Source: Gentiana macrophylla (lineage: Eukaryota > Streptophyta > Magnoliopsida > Gentianales > Gentianaceae). Taken from it: DNA of 64,000 nucleotides. The stretch is from positions 2,594,073-2,658,072 of the forward strand of contig CM047808.1 in assembly GCA_026214975.1 (NCBI GenBank), written 5' to 3'. Positions within the stretch are counted from its first letter, which is position 1. Every line of letters starts with the position of its first letter. A program made the translations under genes and the position numbers. Positions 10,743 through 22,330 of the stretch are shown piece after piece. The notes beneath the pieces were generated by a model. It saw nothing but the letters and a program-made list of their open reading frames with translations. It was not told the origin of the DNA and made no database searches.

Positions 10743-11050
10743 TGTTACACTTATATTAGAAAAAGGTTGATCTCCAATTTAAAGGGCCTTCATTGTTCTG
10801 CTATTAGGACTGTAGAGGACGTATACCGAATGATAAATTCAATGTAAAACTTTTATGACGGAAAAATCGACTATCTACGGAATCGAATATGTGTATAATA
10901 TGATATATTGTATGCATATATGTTGATAATGTACCTGTTTACTTGTTGAACAACTTGGTTAATGTCTTGTAATGGTGGAGAAGAGGCAATGAAAAGTGGA
11001 GATAGTAAAAATAATGTGAGAAGATGGAGAGAAATTTGGATTATTGCCAT
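7586..11050 (-). CDS. Pectate lyase (polysaccharide lyase family 1), four exons, two 1-nt deletions
   Basis: Exons are 11050-10935, 10671-9924, 9575-9437 and 7810-7586, all with GT/AG borders, totalling about 409 residues as in plant family members. The protein has a signal peptide ([20 protein letters not shown]), an N-glycosylation site (NAT), CWRCDPNW, the Ca2+-binding/active-site block [33 protein letters not shown] with the R-x-P-x-x-R catalytic arginine motif, and the C-terminal GARP-like tail with [11 protein letters not shown]. Such enzymes cleave de-esterified homogalacturonan by beta-elimination in the cell wall. Exon 2 carries two single-base deletions: one after GST near 10066 (giving GSTL-stop) and one after QDK near 9984. 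Correct reading resumes after each. These are either assembly errors or early pseudogenisation, since the rest, including all splice sites, is well preserved. A hAT-like MITE lies in intron 3. Confidence 0.93.
8714..8880. mobile_element. 167-bp hAT-like MITE with perfect 8-bp TSD, in pectate lyase intron 3
   Basis: Ends CAGAGGCGGAC... and (reverse complement) CAGTGGCGGAGCC form short inverted repeats. GGCGGACC is duplicated perfectly at 8706-8713 and 8881-8888. The interior has no ORF and contains two ACCCCCTGAA blocks. An 8-bp TSD and a CAGTGGCGG-type terminus fit non-autonomous hAT elements common in plants. Confidence 0.85.
9586..9608. repeat. (AAC)n microsatellite in pectate lyase intron
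   Basis: About seven AAC units lie just upstream of the acceptor side of exon 3. It is a neutral-looking simple repeat. Confidence 0.8.
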
Positions 11051-11107
11051 TTAGAAGGTATAGTATAGTGGGTGAGTTGAGGAGGAAATTGAGTAGTAAT
11101 CATGTGG

Positions 11108-11117
11108 TTTATAAAGG
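11108..11117 (-). promoter_or_regulatory. TATA box of the pectate lyase gene
   Basis: On the minus strand CCTTTATAAACC lies about 60 bp upstream of the ATG at 11050, implying a short leader of about 30 nt. No specific cis-element could be assigned with confidence. Confidence 0.5.
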
Positions 11118-11600
11118 TATAAGAAAAGTAAATGAGAGTATTATGATATTCAGATGAATAAAATAAGGGTATTAAAATATTAGTGGTGCCACAGTTGATC
11201 TATTCGAGTATCACACTTCGGAAAATTTCGATTTTAATTTACAGAGATCTGAATCTGATTTCGACCATTTCAAAGTCGAGTTTTGTAAAAAATTCTACTC
11301 TGAAGAAATCAAATTTTCGATATAATGCATCAACGAAAGATTAATCACACATTAATGGTGTCCATAAAATAAAAGATTGTTGATGCATTCATTTGGATAC
11401 AACAATTGTTGTTACAACTTGATGTGTTACTAGAATCATTTATGATGCGACAATATGATCCTTCCTTTATTATCTGAAATCTCACTATCACACCATTATC
11501 CATTTATCAAATATTTTTAACAATTTCGGAATCAGATACGATATATAGTGGTACAGACCATTTCACTTCCTGCTTAGAGTAGGGTACGGTTCCCTGCCGC
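11118..11600. other. Upstream intergenic region, nothing recognised
   Basis: No ORF or repeat is recognised. Short tracts such as TTTCGATTTTAATTTACAGAG and TTCGACCATTTCAAAGTCGAG give weak local palindromes, reminiscent of CACTA subterminal repeats, but they are too short to call. Confidence 0.4.
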
Positions 11601-11629
11601 CCAAATAAACATCCTCGTCCTCTTTCCCA

Positions 11630-11968
11630 ATATATATATATATACTCCACACCAAATAAATCATTTGTATGCTACCTTCCCCACACCAAATATTATATAT
11701 ATATATATATATATATATCATTTGTATGCTACCTTCCCCACACCAAATATTCTCTCTTTAGAGCATCTCCAACGGCCTCCGGCAACAAATACACCAAATC
11801 ATCAATTTGCCGGGACTTTTACATCAAATTTTATCCATCCTAAAATTCAACTATATAATAAAATTCCACAAAGAGACGGGAAAAAAAATATAAAACTAAT
11901 GAGCAAATGATTTCTTGTGTCTCAAATTCCCAAAGCAAATTTCTTTGGTAGATTCAGCCACACCAAAT

Positions 11969-12021
<53 letters not shown>

Positions 12022-12190
12022 TTTGTATGCTACCTTCCCACACCAAATATTCTCTCTTTACAACATAACTAGCTCACACGCCGGCACGCCGCCATCCTAT
12101 TGCCATATATATATATATATCATTTGTATGCTGCCGTCCCACTATATATTCTATCTTTACAACCTAACTAGCTCCACGCCGCCATCCTAT
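11630..12190. repeat. Irregular tandem repeat around (TA)n tracts
   Basis: The module (TA)n-TCATTTGTATGCTACCTTCC-CCACACCAAATATTCTCTCTTTA recurs near 11665, 11718, 12019 and 12119, with (TA)n tracts of different length between copies (the longest is about 11974-12019). Copies at 11730-11760 and 12030-12060 are nearly identical. It looks like slippage-driven expansion with segmental duplication. No gene is supported. Confidence 0.7.
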
Positions 12191-12249
12191 TGCTTGATTA
12201 TTAAAGTCAAAAGAGGTGGTTTCTACGTGGATATTTGATATTGGACATT

Positions 12250-12577
12250 TTAAGTGGTTTTTATCGGCATCACGTATTTAATATTGTTTTTTTTTTTTTC
12301 AATTTCTTACCGCACCACATGTATATTTCTTTTTCTACTTTCAGCACCACATTAGAAACGTCAATATCGATGACGCTTCTTTTCGATAATAACGTCAGAT
12401 GACCGATATTTTTCACCAACAACACATTTATAACTATAACGCCATGAAGACTCGACGTTGTTATTGAGAATGAACGCCGATACCACTAGCTAACATTATT
12501 TGCTAAAAAATAATCATGTCGCTCTAAGTAATTTTTTAGATGCCGCAATGATTTTGTAGTGGTAATAGAAGCCTTCT
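12250..12577 (-). mobile_element. CACTA-like transposon end
   Basis: Read from 12577 inward on the minus strand, the sequence begins CCACTACAAAATCATTGCGG. About 230 bp follow, rich in short CG-containing blocks (AACGTCGA, GGCGTT, TGACGTT). CACTACAA(A/G)AAA termini with such subterminal repeats are typical of En/Spm (CACTA) elements. The partner end was not identified. Confidence 0.4.
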
Positions 12578-15500
12578 ATTTTAAATGGTTTATGATGTAG
12601 GGTTAAAATATTAGGAAACTAAAATAACGACCTTCAAATTTTATAATTTGTATTGTGAAAGTAAATGAAATTTTACAATGGTTCATCATCAAATCCTACT
12701 GATATGTCCAACCAAATAAGATTTAAGCTATTTTTAGTAGACTCGTGTGTATAAAAACCAAAAACCAATCGTATTTTTTCAATTTGATGACATGGTGGTC
12801 CAATAATTTGCTTCAGGGACCACCATAAAATTACTACAAATTTTATGTTGGTCGAGTCAAGAATCTAGTTGGTGTCACTCAAAACCAATAATTTCAATTT
12901 TTAAAACACCATCACCTGTAAAATCTTTTTGACCAACGTATTTCCTTGCAAGTGTTGACTTGCTACCAATACTTACACCCTGGCAATTTAAAATTAATGT
13001 AAAATTACTGATGAAATTTTATAACTTGTATGGTGAAAGTAAGAACCGTTGCCTCAGGAAAAGGATGATTATTTATTTCATAACTTGAACATACCTAATT
13101 CGCACGGTTTAATCTCCTTCTTATGAGGGCGGACGGAGCATATCAACGGCGCGTGACGCGATTTCACCGAGATTCTTAATTTTTTTAATATTAAAATGAT
13201 GTAGTTTTATTGTTGAAAATGTAGTTTGAGCGTTTGTGGATCCATAAATTGCTTCTTCCAGCGACACCAATTTAATAAATTCGTATATATAAAAAAAAAA
13301 AAAAATTGTAATAACTGTCATCACGCATTATGTATATAAGCACCGACCATCACATTTGTGGTGCTATTTACCTTTTGGTCTTTTTCTTTTCAGAGACTAA
13401 TAAGGTTTATTACTTTAATTAAACATTTCTTTTGAAAATTTCACACCTTCTAATTATGCCACTTTATTCTATGTCTTTTGCTTTCTATGTGGCTCTTATC
13501 TAATATTGTCTTCTAAAGGAACAAATATTGAGCATTGAGTAAGACTCAGACTCACTTCGAATTAAGTCATGTCAGTGAGTCGGATATAAGAAGTGTAGAT
13601 CAACAATAAAAGTAAGTTAGAATATAATCACAGACGAAGGTTAATATCAAATGATACGACATGTATCATATCATTTTTTTTTTCAATTCTATGTTTGCAT
13701 AATAGAAGTGTATAAGATGAAGGATAGTAGAAATGAAGCGATAGATACGATGCATGTCACTTTTTTATTTATTTATTACGGAAACGGAATGCATGATAAA
13801 TAATTAAAGGTTCAAACATTACAAATAAAACATTTATGATTATTTTCTCTAAATTACATCTGTTTTATTAACGATTTAACTAAATTTTCTTACTTTATAA
13901 ATATAAATGATAGTCAAAAGGATATTTTGGTCATTTTGTTTTTAAAATTTATGATATTCTTTTACTTTCTTTATATACGTGAAAACTTATCAAACGACTT
14001 ATATTTTAGAACCGATATAGTACAATATTTCTATAATTGTTGTCTTATACAGTTTTTCTATAGTAATACTGACTCCTAAAATGATGTGATTTTTTGAATA
14101 CTATAAGTTTGTATTTTTTTTTTTTTTTACTTAAAGCTCCTCATAGTTTTTCTACTATATGTTCATTTGTACGTATGGAGTGCGTAATAATGGGGGGAAA
14201 AAGATTTATATGAGCATGCTGAGGTAACCATATATGTACACACTAATTATATAAGTAAATTAAAAGCAGAAACTCCTTCAACACCTTTTTTTTTTTTTTT
14301 TTTTTTTTGGACCACTAGAAAAGTCCTTTTAAATTCAGACAATTCATGGAGGAAACGTCTGCAATACTAATAGATGAAGATGTTTAACGATTATTTTTAT
14401 TAGCTGTGATGTATTGTTGTGAAGATTTAGAATCGGGGTTGTAATTTATTTGAAATCACTCTTTGTGATTGTGGTGTGTTAGATCTGATACATGCGATGT
14501 ACTATACAATCTCTTTGATAATTTCACCCACCTTATATCATTTTCATCATATCCTTAGCCCCGTTACAACCGGAAAAATACCTTATGATTGATGTTTAAG
14601 AATCAATATTATAAGTAGTTGAGATATGATTTACGTGCAAATTTATATGAATTCATGTTTTTGTGTTGATTTGACGCTTAGTGGATTGCCCTATTGTTAA
14701 GTGGGTAATGTTATTGTTGCAAACACTCATACATGTACGATGAATGATACAACATGTTTTTATATCATTTATAATGATGTAGGGACCATTAACCGGTGGG
14801 AAATGATGAAATCTACCAATTGGAATGATTCCGTGGGACCAAAAATCAAGCCTGCTCGCGGCTGTAGGCTGAATGAAGCGTGGGATTATGAAACCGTTTT
14901 CAGACCATCTAGGTTGAATCTCATCCAAACCAAGCAATGGAAAGTTTCTAATCCACTTCGAAAGCTTCAATAAATCAAGCGACCAACCAAACTCTAAAGT
15001 TGATCACCCATATTATTAATCCCGGTATTACATCACCATAAACCCGATATTGCACTCTTCCGGAAATAGAATGTCTTACTCTAGCATGTAGTTACCAAAT
15101 GTCTACTAATATTATCCTTACCTATGGATAACCCACCACAAAATATTGTATACGAAGCAAGACATTGTCCATATGACCTCTTCATAACATCTTATCATCA
15201 ACTACGTACCATTAATTTAGCAGTGATCGATAGATATGATGATATCAAACATTTGGCGGTCGATCAGTTCCAAAATTAACAACTGATGGTCTCTTTACTT
15301 CCATAAGGAGCGCACTCTATCTATGTATGCTACCGATCCCTGAATGAGCCCAACGTGGACGAGATTGGGAACACAAAGCTAACTTTACCGCAACATCAAA
15401 CACCACCCTTTAAAAGACATGCGTCTATAATCACATCAGAATTAAGATTAAATCCACAAATGGTCATCTTGTGATCCAATCCGATTTTCTCGTACTGAAA

Positions 15501-16560
15501 TTACTACGAGATCATCATATTAAATCGATACATGTCCTACGTGATCACATCACATATAAGTGCAACGACTAAGTTATCAAACACAGACGGTCCAGATAAG
15601 ATGATCACACACTAAGTGTTTGGGGCACTAATTGTTGTTTGAATATAAGATCTCAAACTTTAGTGAATTTCACCATGCACTTAATATTCAAGGATTATCA
15701 CCAAAATAATTCGATTCCTCTCGTACATAACTTTTATGCACCGTATGTGTACTATAGTCACATCACGAACCATTAAAGATTTTTTATGATGTTCATTCAA
15801 AAGTATATTACTAAGCAAATAAAGGGATCAATATTAAATATTAATTTTACTAACTATTAAAAACATTACAATATCTGTCTTTCCCGACACCACTCTAAAC
15901 ATTCACTGATCATGATGTAAATTCATTATAATCAATCAATTATATAAAATCATGTCACGTAGTCTAGATAATTTGTATAGAATTTACAAACATTAATGCA
16001 ATTGAATTTGATGATAATAACTTACAAATATTGGAAGACAGGGGCAAAGATATACAAACACGCAACATAAGGGCCACAAATACAATTAAAGGGTAGTAGC
16101 TTTTATTTTATTTTTTTCCCATTAAATGCAAGTACAGAAGTAAAGCATTGGTATAGTAGTAGTACACTCGTCATAAACATGAAACAAGGCCGTTTATACA
16201 TTGAATGCAAACACTTTATAAGAGAAGAAGAAAGATTTTTCACTAAATGCAACAAAATCCACATGAAAAAAAAAGATGCAACAATACTCTCACTTCTGTA
16301 ATACTTGTAGATTTTTTTTACTAAGTAGTTATTCCATATTAAATTAGATCTATTTGATGGATATGCACGTACCACTGGATATATATATATATATATAACA
16401 CCACTCTATATACGCATTACAGGCTGTACAGCAGAATCGATTTTATGAAAATCGGTTCTGGATCATAGAATTGATTTTTGTAAGTGTATTGTAAGAACGT
16501 CCGACTTTGATAAAGTCGGTCCTTTTTCCTTAATCTACGAAAATTCTGTTCTATGCTATC
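12578..16560. other. About 4 kb AT-rich intergenic DNA without recognised genes
   Basis: I found no conserved domain on either strand. There are poly(T) tracts (13670-13682, 14119-14128, 14288-14308), scattered short open frames, and a GGCGGACGGAG motif near 13130. A block at about 14700-14970 is open on both strands, but neither translation is recognisable. This may be internal, decayed CACTA-element DNA, given the terminus-like sequence at 16598. Confidence 0.35.
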
Positions 16561-16598
16561 GAACCGGCTTTCACAATGTCTGTTTTGTTGTGGTGTAC
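16418..16598 (-). mobile_element. CACTA-like terminus with subterminal palindromes
   Basis: From 16598 inward on the minus strand: CACCACAACAAAACAGACAT, then repeated short palindromes ACCGACTTTATCAAAGTCGG (about 16508-16529) and AACCGATTTTCATAAAATCG (about 16436-16457). The near-CACTACAA start and hairpin-forming subterminal repeats fit a CACTA end. Like 12577 it is a 'right' end, so the two are not partners. Confidence 0.45.
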
Positions 16599-16799
16599 AT
16601 ATAGAGTGATGCATGGGTAAATTGAACGTGGTGAAAAATGATAATTTTACACTATTTGCTGTACATAAACAAATGAATGTGTAATTCAAATCATTTTATG
16701 CATTCTTCTCGAGTTGTGTTGTTTCGGAGATATTTTCATTCATGTAGATATTAAATTTTCCATTTTTTTTTTTTTTTTTACGGTTAAAAAAAATGCATT

Positions 16800-17560
16800 C
16801 TTCTCGGCTGATTTCAGGACAAGGCACAAACGAGTCCGCTGTTCGCCGTAATCACCACTGGTCGCTACCCGCTAGTCGCCATATTTATCGATCCAGCTGG
16901 ACAAAACAGCTGGCCACTTTTAACAGCTGGCCAGGACACTTGTAATGCATGCATACTTTCCTTAGCTATGTACTCTAGTTGTCTTGTCGATGAACAGTAA
17001 ACCGACTTACTTTTTAGCCTATAAATATGGGATCACAATGTAATAGAAAGCTAATCTCTGATCTCAAGCTCTAAGCTATAAATCTAATACAAAGCAGACA
17101 CACCTACCAATTTGTCGAATCAATTCATCGTTCTTCATCGCCACCAGATTCGCACCGTTGAAATCACTTATATCACTTTATATCCGCAAGATAAACACCG
17201 TTACCTCAAAACCGTGTTCGGCGCTACATCGCTTGGCTCGTTATCGGAAAGACGATCATCATTCAACTTTTGGAGATCATTTGCTCCACCACAAAGACGA
17301 TTTCACGGTGTATCAGGCGAGGTTATCATCATTTTCAGTCTGTCGGTCACTAAAGTTTTGATCTTTTGGGATAATACAGCCCAGAAACCGCTGTTCTCCT
17401 CATCTCAACAACCCACACGAAAAAGATCACCAACTTCATCGCATACTCACTCTTGAGTCCATCTAAAATACCCAGGTTGGTTTATACACTCTTTTCGTCG
17501 GTTTCAGATATTCAAGTAAAGAAATTTTGGTTATTTAGCCGCAAACTACCTGGAGGACAT
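16800..17560 (+). repeat. LTR-like fragment with TATA box and three CAGCTGG motifs
   Basis: CAGCTGG occurs at about 16896, 16909 and 16926, just upstream of GCCTATAAATATGGG (about 17018-17033), followed by an unstructured leader. This U3/R-like layout suggests an LTR, but no partner LTR, PBS or coding region could be linked to it. Frames across 17112-17456 are short and unrecognised. Confidence 0.35.
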
Positions 17561-17562
17561 GA

Positions 17563-18476
17563 CGGACGTTTTCTAGGCTATACAATCCTTACCGGCAGTG
17601 TACCGGGTCAAATTGTAGTGCTAGTCTGGTGAGTCAGGTCGTATCCTCAGGGAAATGAAGGCATAATTCTAAGTGTGGTTAAACACCAAAAAGCTATTAT
17701 TAACTCGATCTAAGTCGCAGTTTTATCAGTTTTATCGGGTTAGATCGTTAGATTAGTTAGATTGTTAGTAAAGCAGTAAATAAATATATAAATATAAAAA
17801 TAGATAATATATGTATTTTTGGATCTAGCCAAGAATACGTTCATGAATTACGATCTCTTTTAGTAGAAATAAATGAGGCAGATCTTTCCTTGATGCAAGG
17901 AGGTCAATTATATATGAACCGGTGTACTCTAAGCTGCATAACTCCTCCTCTCACGCAGCGTATGAAATTGTCATACGCTGCCAGTCATCTCGTTCAATGT
18001 CATCTTAAGCATGGGTCACTCCCGCTTTGTCATTCGGCCAATTTTAAAATTGATTCATTAAACAGGTGATTTTAACGTAATAATATCGTGAGCACAATTT
18101 TAATAAGATTTATCTCTCCCAAGATAAACCGCCTCGGTAGAAATCGGATTCCGTTGTCACGCTTTCACTCGCCAATTTTACCTCCGGTCTTTCTATTACG
18201 ATCTCGTATTCTAATCGCGAGTTGTCAATTCATTAGATTACGCTTCTAGTAAAATCGAGTGGCTAATTCAATTTTTACTTTCATTAAGTGCAAATAGAAA
18301 GAGATTCATTATAATTGGTTTTAATCATTATTACGAGTCAATCATCCAGATCTATAAAAAGATAACTAATTTCGATTTATATCTTATTAGATATATTTTT
18401 AGCTTAACATCATTATTATAAGTAATATATAAATAAAAATAGAAATAATAAACATAATAACATTAGAATATATTAC
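17563..18476 (-). repeat. Gypsy (Tat/Athila-like) LTR/leader fragment up to the assembly gap
   Basis: The start, TACCGGCAGTGTACCGGGTC...GGTCGTATCCTCAGGGAAATG, resembles the reverse complement of the 3' part of large plant Gypsy LTRs. The Athila-like LTR at 45487-47008 shows the same kind of 'ccctg...cggg' end in the other orientation. The rest is AT-rich with no ORF. The family is inferred from these short motifs only. Confidence 0.35.
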
Positions 18477-18576
18477 NNNNNNNNNNNNNNNNNNNNNNNN
18501 NNNNNNNNNNNNNNNNNNNNNNNNNNNNNNNNNNNNNNNNNNNNNNNNNNNNNNNNNNNNNNNNNNNNNNNNNNNN
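18477..18576. other. Assembly gap (100 N)
   Basis: There are exactly 100 ambiguous bases. A run of exactly 100 is the usual placeholder for a gap of unknown size, so the distance across it should not be trusted. Confidence 0.97.
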
Positions 18577-20060
18577 TTGTGATGTCTAAAAAAGCTTGAC
18601 ACCACCTCTTATTTATAGTGAGAGGGTGCCCATCTAGGTGTGGAGAAGAAAATATTTTCCCAAATAAAATAAGGAAAATATAATTGATTGATTTATCTTA
18701 TTATATTCAATATCTTATATTAAATATTTCCAATATTTTGTCAATATCTTATATTGACTATATTTATCTTATTACCATAAATCAATTTACACATGTGGTA
18801 ATCTTATTAATTAAATTACATTATCCAATTGTATCTTATACACATTAATCCTGTGCCCCATATAGCCATTTATTGGCTCCCGGAAAATTCTTTAATTAAT
18901 ACAATGCTATGATTAATTAATTTGTAAAATACATATATATCATATATATATCAAAATTTTGAAATATGTATCTAAATACATATATTTAATTAATCACCAT
19001 AATTAATATCTTGTATTATATTTATTCATAATAATAAATACCAACATATTAATTTACCACTATAACCCATATAGTCTCAAGATAAACTTTCATTATTTGG
19101 TTAATCAACTATAACCACATTTTAATCGGCTAGATGTTCATATGTGTGTGACTGATAGAACTTCGAATATGTTGGCGTAGACACAAAGAAGTAAATTCAC
19201 GAAAATAGCCATCGTACTAGCGATCACGGGATAGCGTCACAGCAACACACCGTGACCCCCAATCATCGGAAGAGTCAAATGCAATGACTACTACCTTTCA
19301 TGTGAAATAGTTGCCGTGTAACTTACAATCTATCATTTGTAATAATATCCATACGGTTAAATCGTGAGTGTCAAACATTGCGACCGTATCTTATAATCTG
19401 GACATCAAGCTCTCTAAAGTAACTCATTTACTTCAACTTTGCAAGATTCACGAGAGTAAGTCATTTCACTTATAAGAATACCTTTTCGGATATTCACCCT
19501 GCTTGATAGAGTGCGTGATTTCCAGGCGACCAACATGTATACTCCGCGTGCTTTAGTATCACACCCAATCAACTACCGCATGATAAGCCACGTAGCTGAG
19601 GAAACCTCGATAGTGTCAAGCATGACAATCCACCCGTGATGCCATGTAGACTCGGTCCTAAGGATAATTACACAACCGTCACATAGTGTGACACTTATCC
19701 GTGTAAGTGGGTTAGTCGCGTCGCATTCTCAATACTGCGTCCACGTCGGTCCAAGTGTCTACTGCCCGATAGAGCGAGATCTATCCACCTTGCCTTAAAG
19801 GCAGAAGACATACAATAAGTGCTAGCTTTGTTTATACTATCAATGCCCTGTTTAATAGTACATCGACCTAGAGACATTTAAGTATCAAACTTACTAAAGT
19901 GATTAGAGATCTCATCAACCGTAATCACTATCATGGTTTCTCTATCACGAGTTTAATACTAAGGATGTTATCATATAACAATTCATAAGCGGTTCTTTAG
20001 AAGAACATATATATGACAACATAAAAGCCATTTAATATATGTACAAACATAAAGAAATAG
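18577..20060. repeat. Non-coding LTR-retroelement-like DNA, family uncertain
   Basis: This contains about 1.4 kb without any coding signal but of higher GC and mixed composition (19140-19980), unlike the surrounding AT-rich spacer. It has phrases of the kind seen in long plant LTRs (for example GTGCCCCATATAGCC and a block about 19840-19870 reading CAATGCCCTGTTTAATAGTA). No TG...CA boundaries or partner copy were found in the window. Confidence 0.3.
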
Positions 20061-21849
20061 TAGAAATGATCCGACCGGTCGGATCGGTCCCAACTATTGG
20101 GTTTAGGACCTTTATTTCAGCAGCGTCTTGTTCCGTTTACCCTCGTCCTCACCGACATTGCAGGCCCCCTACCGGGGCGTGAACCGGGTCTAACGGCGCC
20201 TTTAATAGTCTGGGCCGCGGCCTTCTTGGGTTTGACTCACTCGGTAACCATTTTATGAACAACGGCTTTTTGGCGGCCATCGGGTGAATCAAAACCATTT
20301 CTTGCTAGCAGCTAAGCTTTGTCCGGCTAGAACTTCGCCTCCTCGTCGCCTCCGGAGAGACATAACCGTGGACACCATCGTTTTCATCGTGCCGCTCACG
20401 AGACATCTGCAAAACAAAGGGCGAGGCGATAAGCATCACCAAGGGCGAGTTAAAGTCGAGGCCAAGATGAATCGTTTTCATCCTGGCCTTGCCCGTCTTT
20501 GTCTCACTATCTAGATGGGCAAAACCCCGAAAAGTCTTGGGTAAAACCTTTGAAAGAAAATACTCGAGAACCAAACAACAACATAAGGGCAGAGTCAAGA
20601 GCAGCGACAATGGAGGTTGAATTTTTGGGAAACTCAGACAAGGACCGAGCAACAGCGAATACTCACAGAGCATACACCACCGTGAAAGCAGCAAAGGCGA
20701 GAACTATATGCAAAAAACATAAGAAACCGGAGATAGAGAATTTGTTTTTTACAGTAATCGAGAGGAGAAAATCTGCGAAGAGATGAAAAAATATGGAGCA
20801 ATTTGTCGAGATATTGCGAAGCGCCCGCCGGAGCGTCTTCACCACGAATTGCTTGCGAATCGCCGTCGGAGAAAAGCGGAGACTTAGAAAATGTTTAGGT
20901 CAGAGATCCGCCTCCTTATATAAGCTACGGAATCACGGATCAATAGCCCACGGTGCCTTTGATCTAATGGACAAGATTAAGGATGGGAATTTTGAGTTTC
21001 AAAATTGAGCGCCATCATTCTGGCGCAAGGATTGAAAGGGCTATAGCCAATCGAGTAAAGCGACAAGGCCGGCGTCGGTAGTCCGTCAAGTAGAGCGAGA
21101 AACAACCACGTGGAATTGACCCAATGAGCGACCGTTAGCAATGGTCGGCCCGGACAAGCGGCTCGAAATCGGCTCGAGGCTAAAAGCCCAAATAAGCCAA
21201 ATCACGATGAGGTTAAGGCTATCGCCCAAATATAACCTCAAAATCGGCTGAGGATCAAAGATCTGAAGCGCCAAATCCTACGAAGTTAAGGCTATCCGCT
21301 GGTATAGCTTCAAATCGGCTAGAGGCTAAAAGCCCAAATAAGCCAAATCACGATAAGGTTAAGGCTATTAGCCCAAATATAACTTCAAAATCGGCTAGGG
21401 ATCAAAGATCTGGCTTGCCAAATCCTACGAAGTTAAGGCTATCCTCAGGAGTATAACTTCAAATCGGCTAGAGTCTAAAAACCCCGATAAGCCAAATCAC
21501 GATGAGATTAAGGCTATCCTCCCAAATATAACCTCAAAATCGGCTAGAGGCTAAGAGCCCAAATAAGCCAAATCATATGAAGTTAAGGCTATCCGCCGGA
21601 TATAACTTCAAATCGGCTAGGGGTCAAAGATCTGAAATGCCAAATCATCACGAAGGCTATCAACCACTTTTTAACTTCAATAAACTCGAGGCCAAAGGCG
21701 AGAAAAGCCAAACCACTATGGAGTCAAGGCTATTGCTTTGAAATGACCTCCGGCGGCTACGATTATTCACCTCCCGAGGCGTTGCAAAGAACAAGAGGCT
21801 ACTCCTTACCCGACACCTCGAGATGTCGTGGAGTGCAGTAGGGGGCCAT
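20060..21849 (+). mobile_element. 3' internal part of a Tat/Ogre-like Gypsy element (decayed)
   Basis: This GC-richer region ends in a polypurine tract, AGTAGGGGGCCA (21837-21848), immediately followed by a TG-starting LTR candidate. It holds a tandem array at 21165-21690. Tandem repeats in the 3' untranslated region are a known property of Tat/Ogre Gypsy elements. No pol domain survives here, and the translations at 20284-20786 are not recognisable. Confidence 0.45.
21165..21690. repeat. ~76-bp tandem array with two alternating monomer types
   Basis: About seven monomers end in TCAAAATCGGCT or TTCAAATCGGCT and share AAGGCTAT. Type A carries CTAAAAGCCCAAATAAGCCA, and type B carries ATCAAAGATCTG followed by GCCAAATCCTACGAAG. 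They alternate A-B, giving a higher-order period of about 150 bp. The array lies just before the polypurine tract of the element around it. Confidence 0.85.
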
Positions 21850-22330
21850 TGATAAGGCGATCTGGTCTTCCGGCCCGCCCGACCGGTGAAGTATTGGCGG
21901 ATGGTGGCGAGGAGAGGTAGTGCGACTGGCCCCTGCCCGTCTGCAACACAATCACTCTGGAAAATGGGTTTGACAACAGGCCCGCGATAAAGCGTAAGGG
22001 TGAGGATCGCCGGAAGGTCGCCGTCCCCAAAACTTGGAGAATGCGGTGATGACTCAGCAGGCCGCTAAGGATATGGGATGGCAACTCGAGGATCGCGTCG
22101 CTTGATTGGATCGACTCAGCGGCCACATGATTTAGTCGTACTATGTCCTTAGTTGTAATTATGTTGAGTATAAGTCGGTTTCACCACTATAAATAGGGTT
22201 ACATGTAACATTCATAAACCAAGTGGAAATATATGCAAAAAAGGAAAAACTACGCCTATTTTTAGTTTGCTATCTTTACTTACATTTGTTCACCACTCAC
22301 CACGCGGAGTTCTCACAGCTCCCTCACGCC
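21850..22330 (+). repeat. LTR 5' part (U3-R) of the Tat/Ogre-like element
   Basis: It begins TGATAAGGCGATCTGG directly after the polypurine tract. A TATA box, CACTATAAATAGGG, lies at about 22184-22197. The 3' end of the LTR was not identified and may extend past 22700. Two similar blocks, GCTGCGG(C/T)GGTCGG, appear at about 22557 and 23001. Confidence 0.45.

Noticed and set aside
14653..14973. Overlapping 90-105 codon frames on both strands
   Set aside because: Neither translation shows domain-like conservation or introns. Mutual openness on both strands reflects base composition.
12577..16598. One CACTA element bounded by the two CACTA-like ends
   Set aside because: Both ends have the same orientation (both are right-hand ends), so they cannot be the two termini of one element.
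17112..17456. 114-codon plus-strand frame
   Set aside because: It lies just after an LTR-like TATA box in leader-type DNA. The sequence is low-complexity S/T/R and matches nothing.
20284..22126. Several 60-130 codon frames on both strands in the GC-richer block
   Set aside because: They overlap each other and the tandem array, and no retroelement or host domain is visible. They are explained by fewer AT-rich stop codons.
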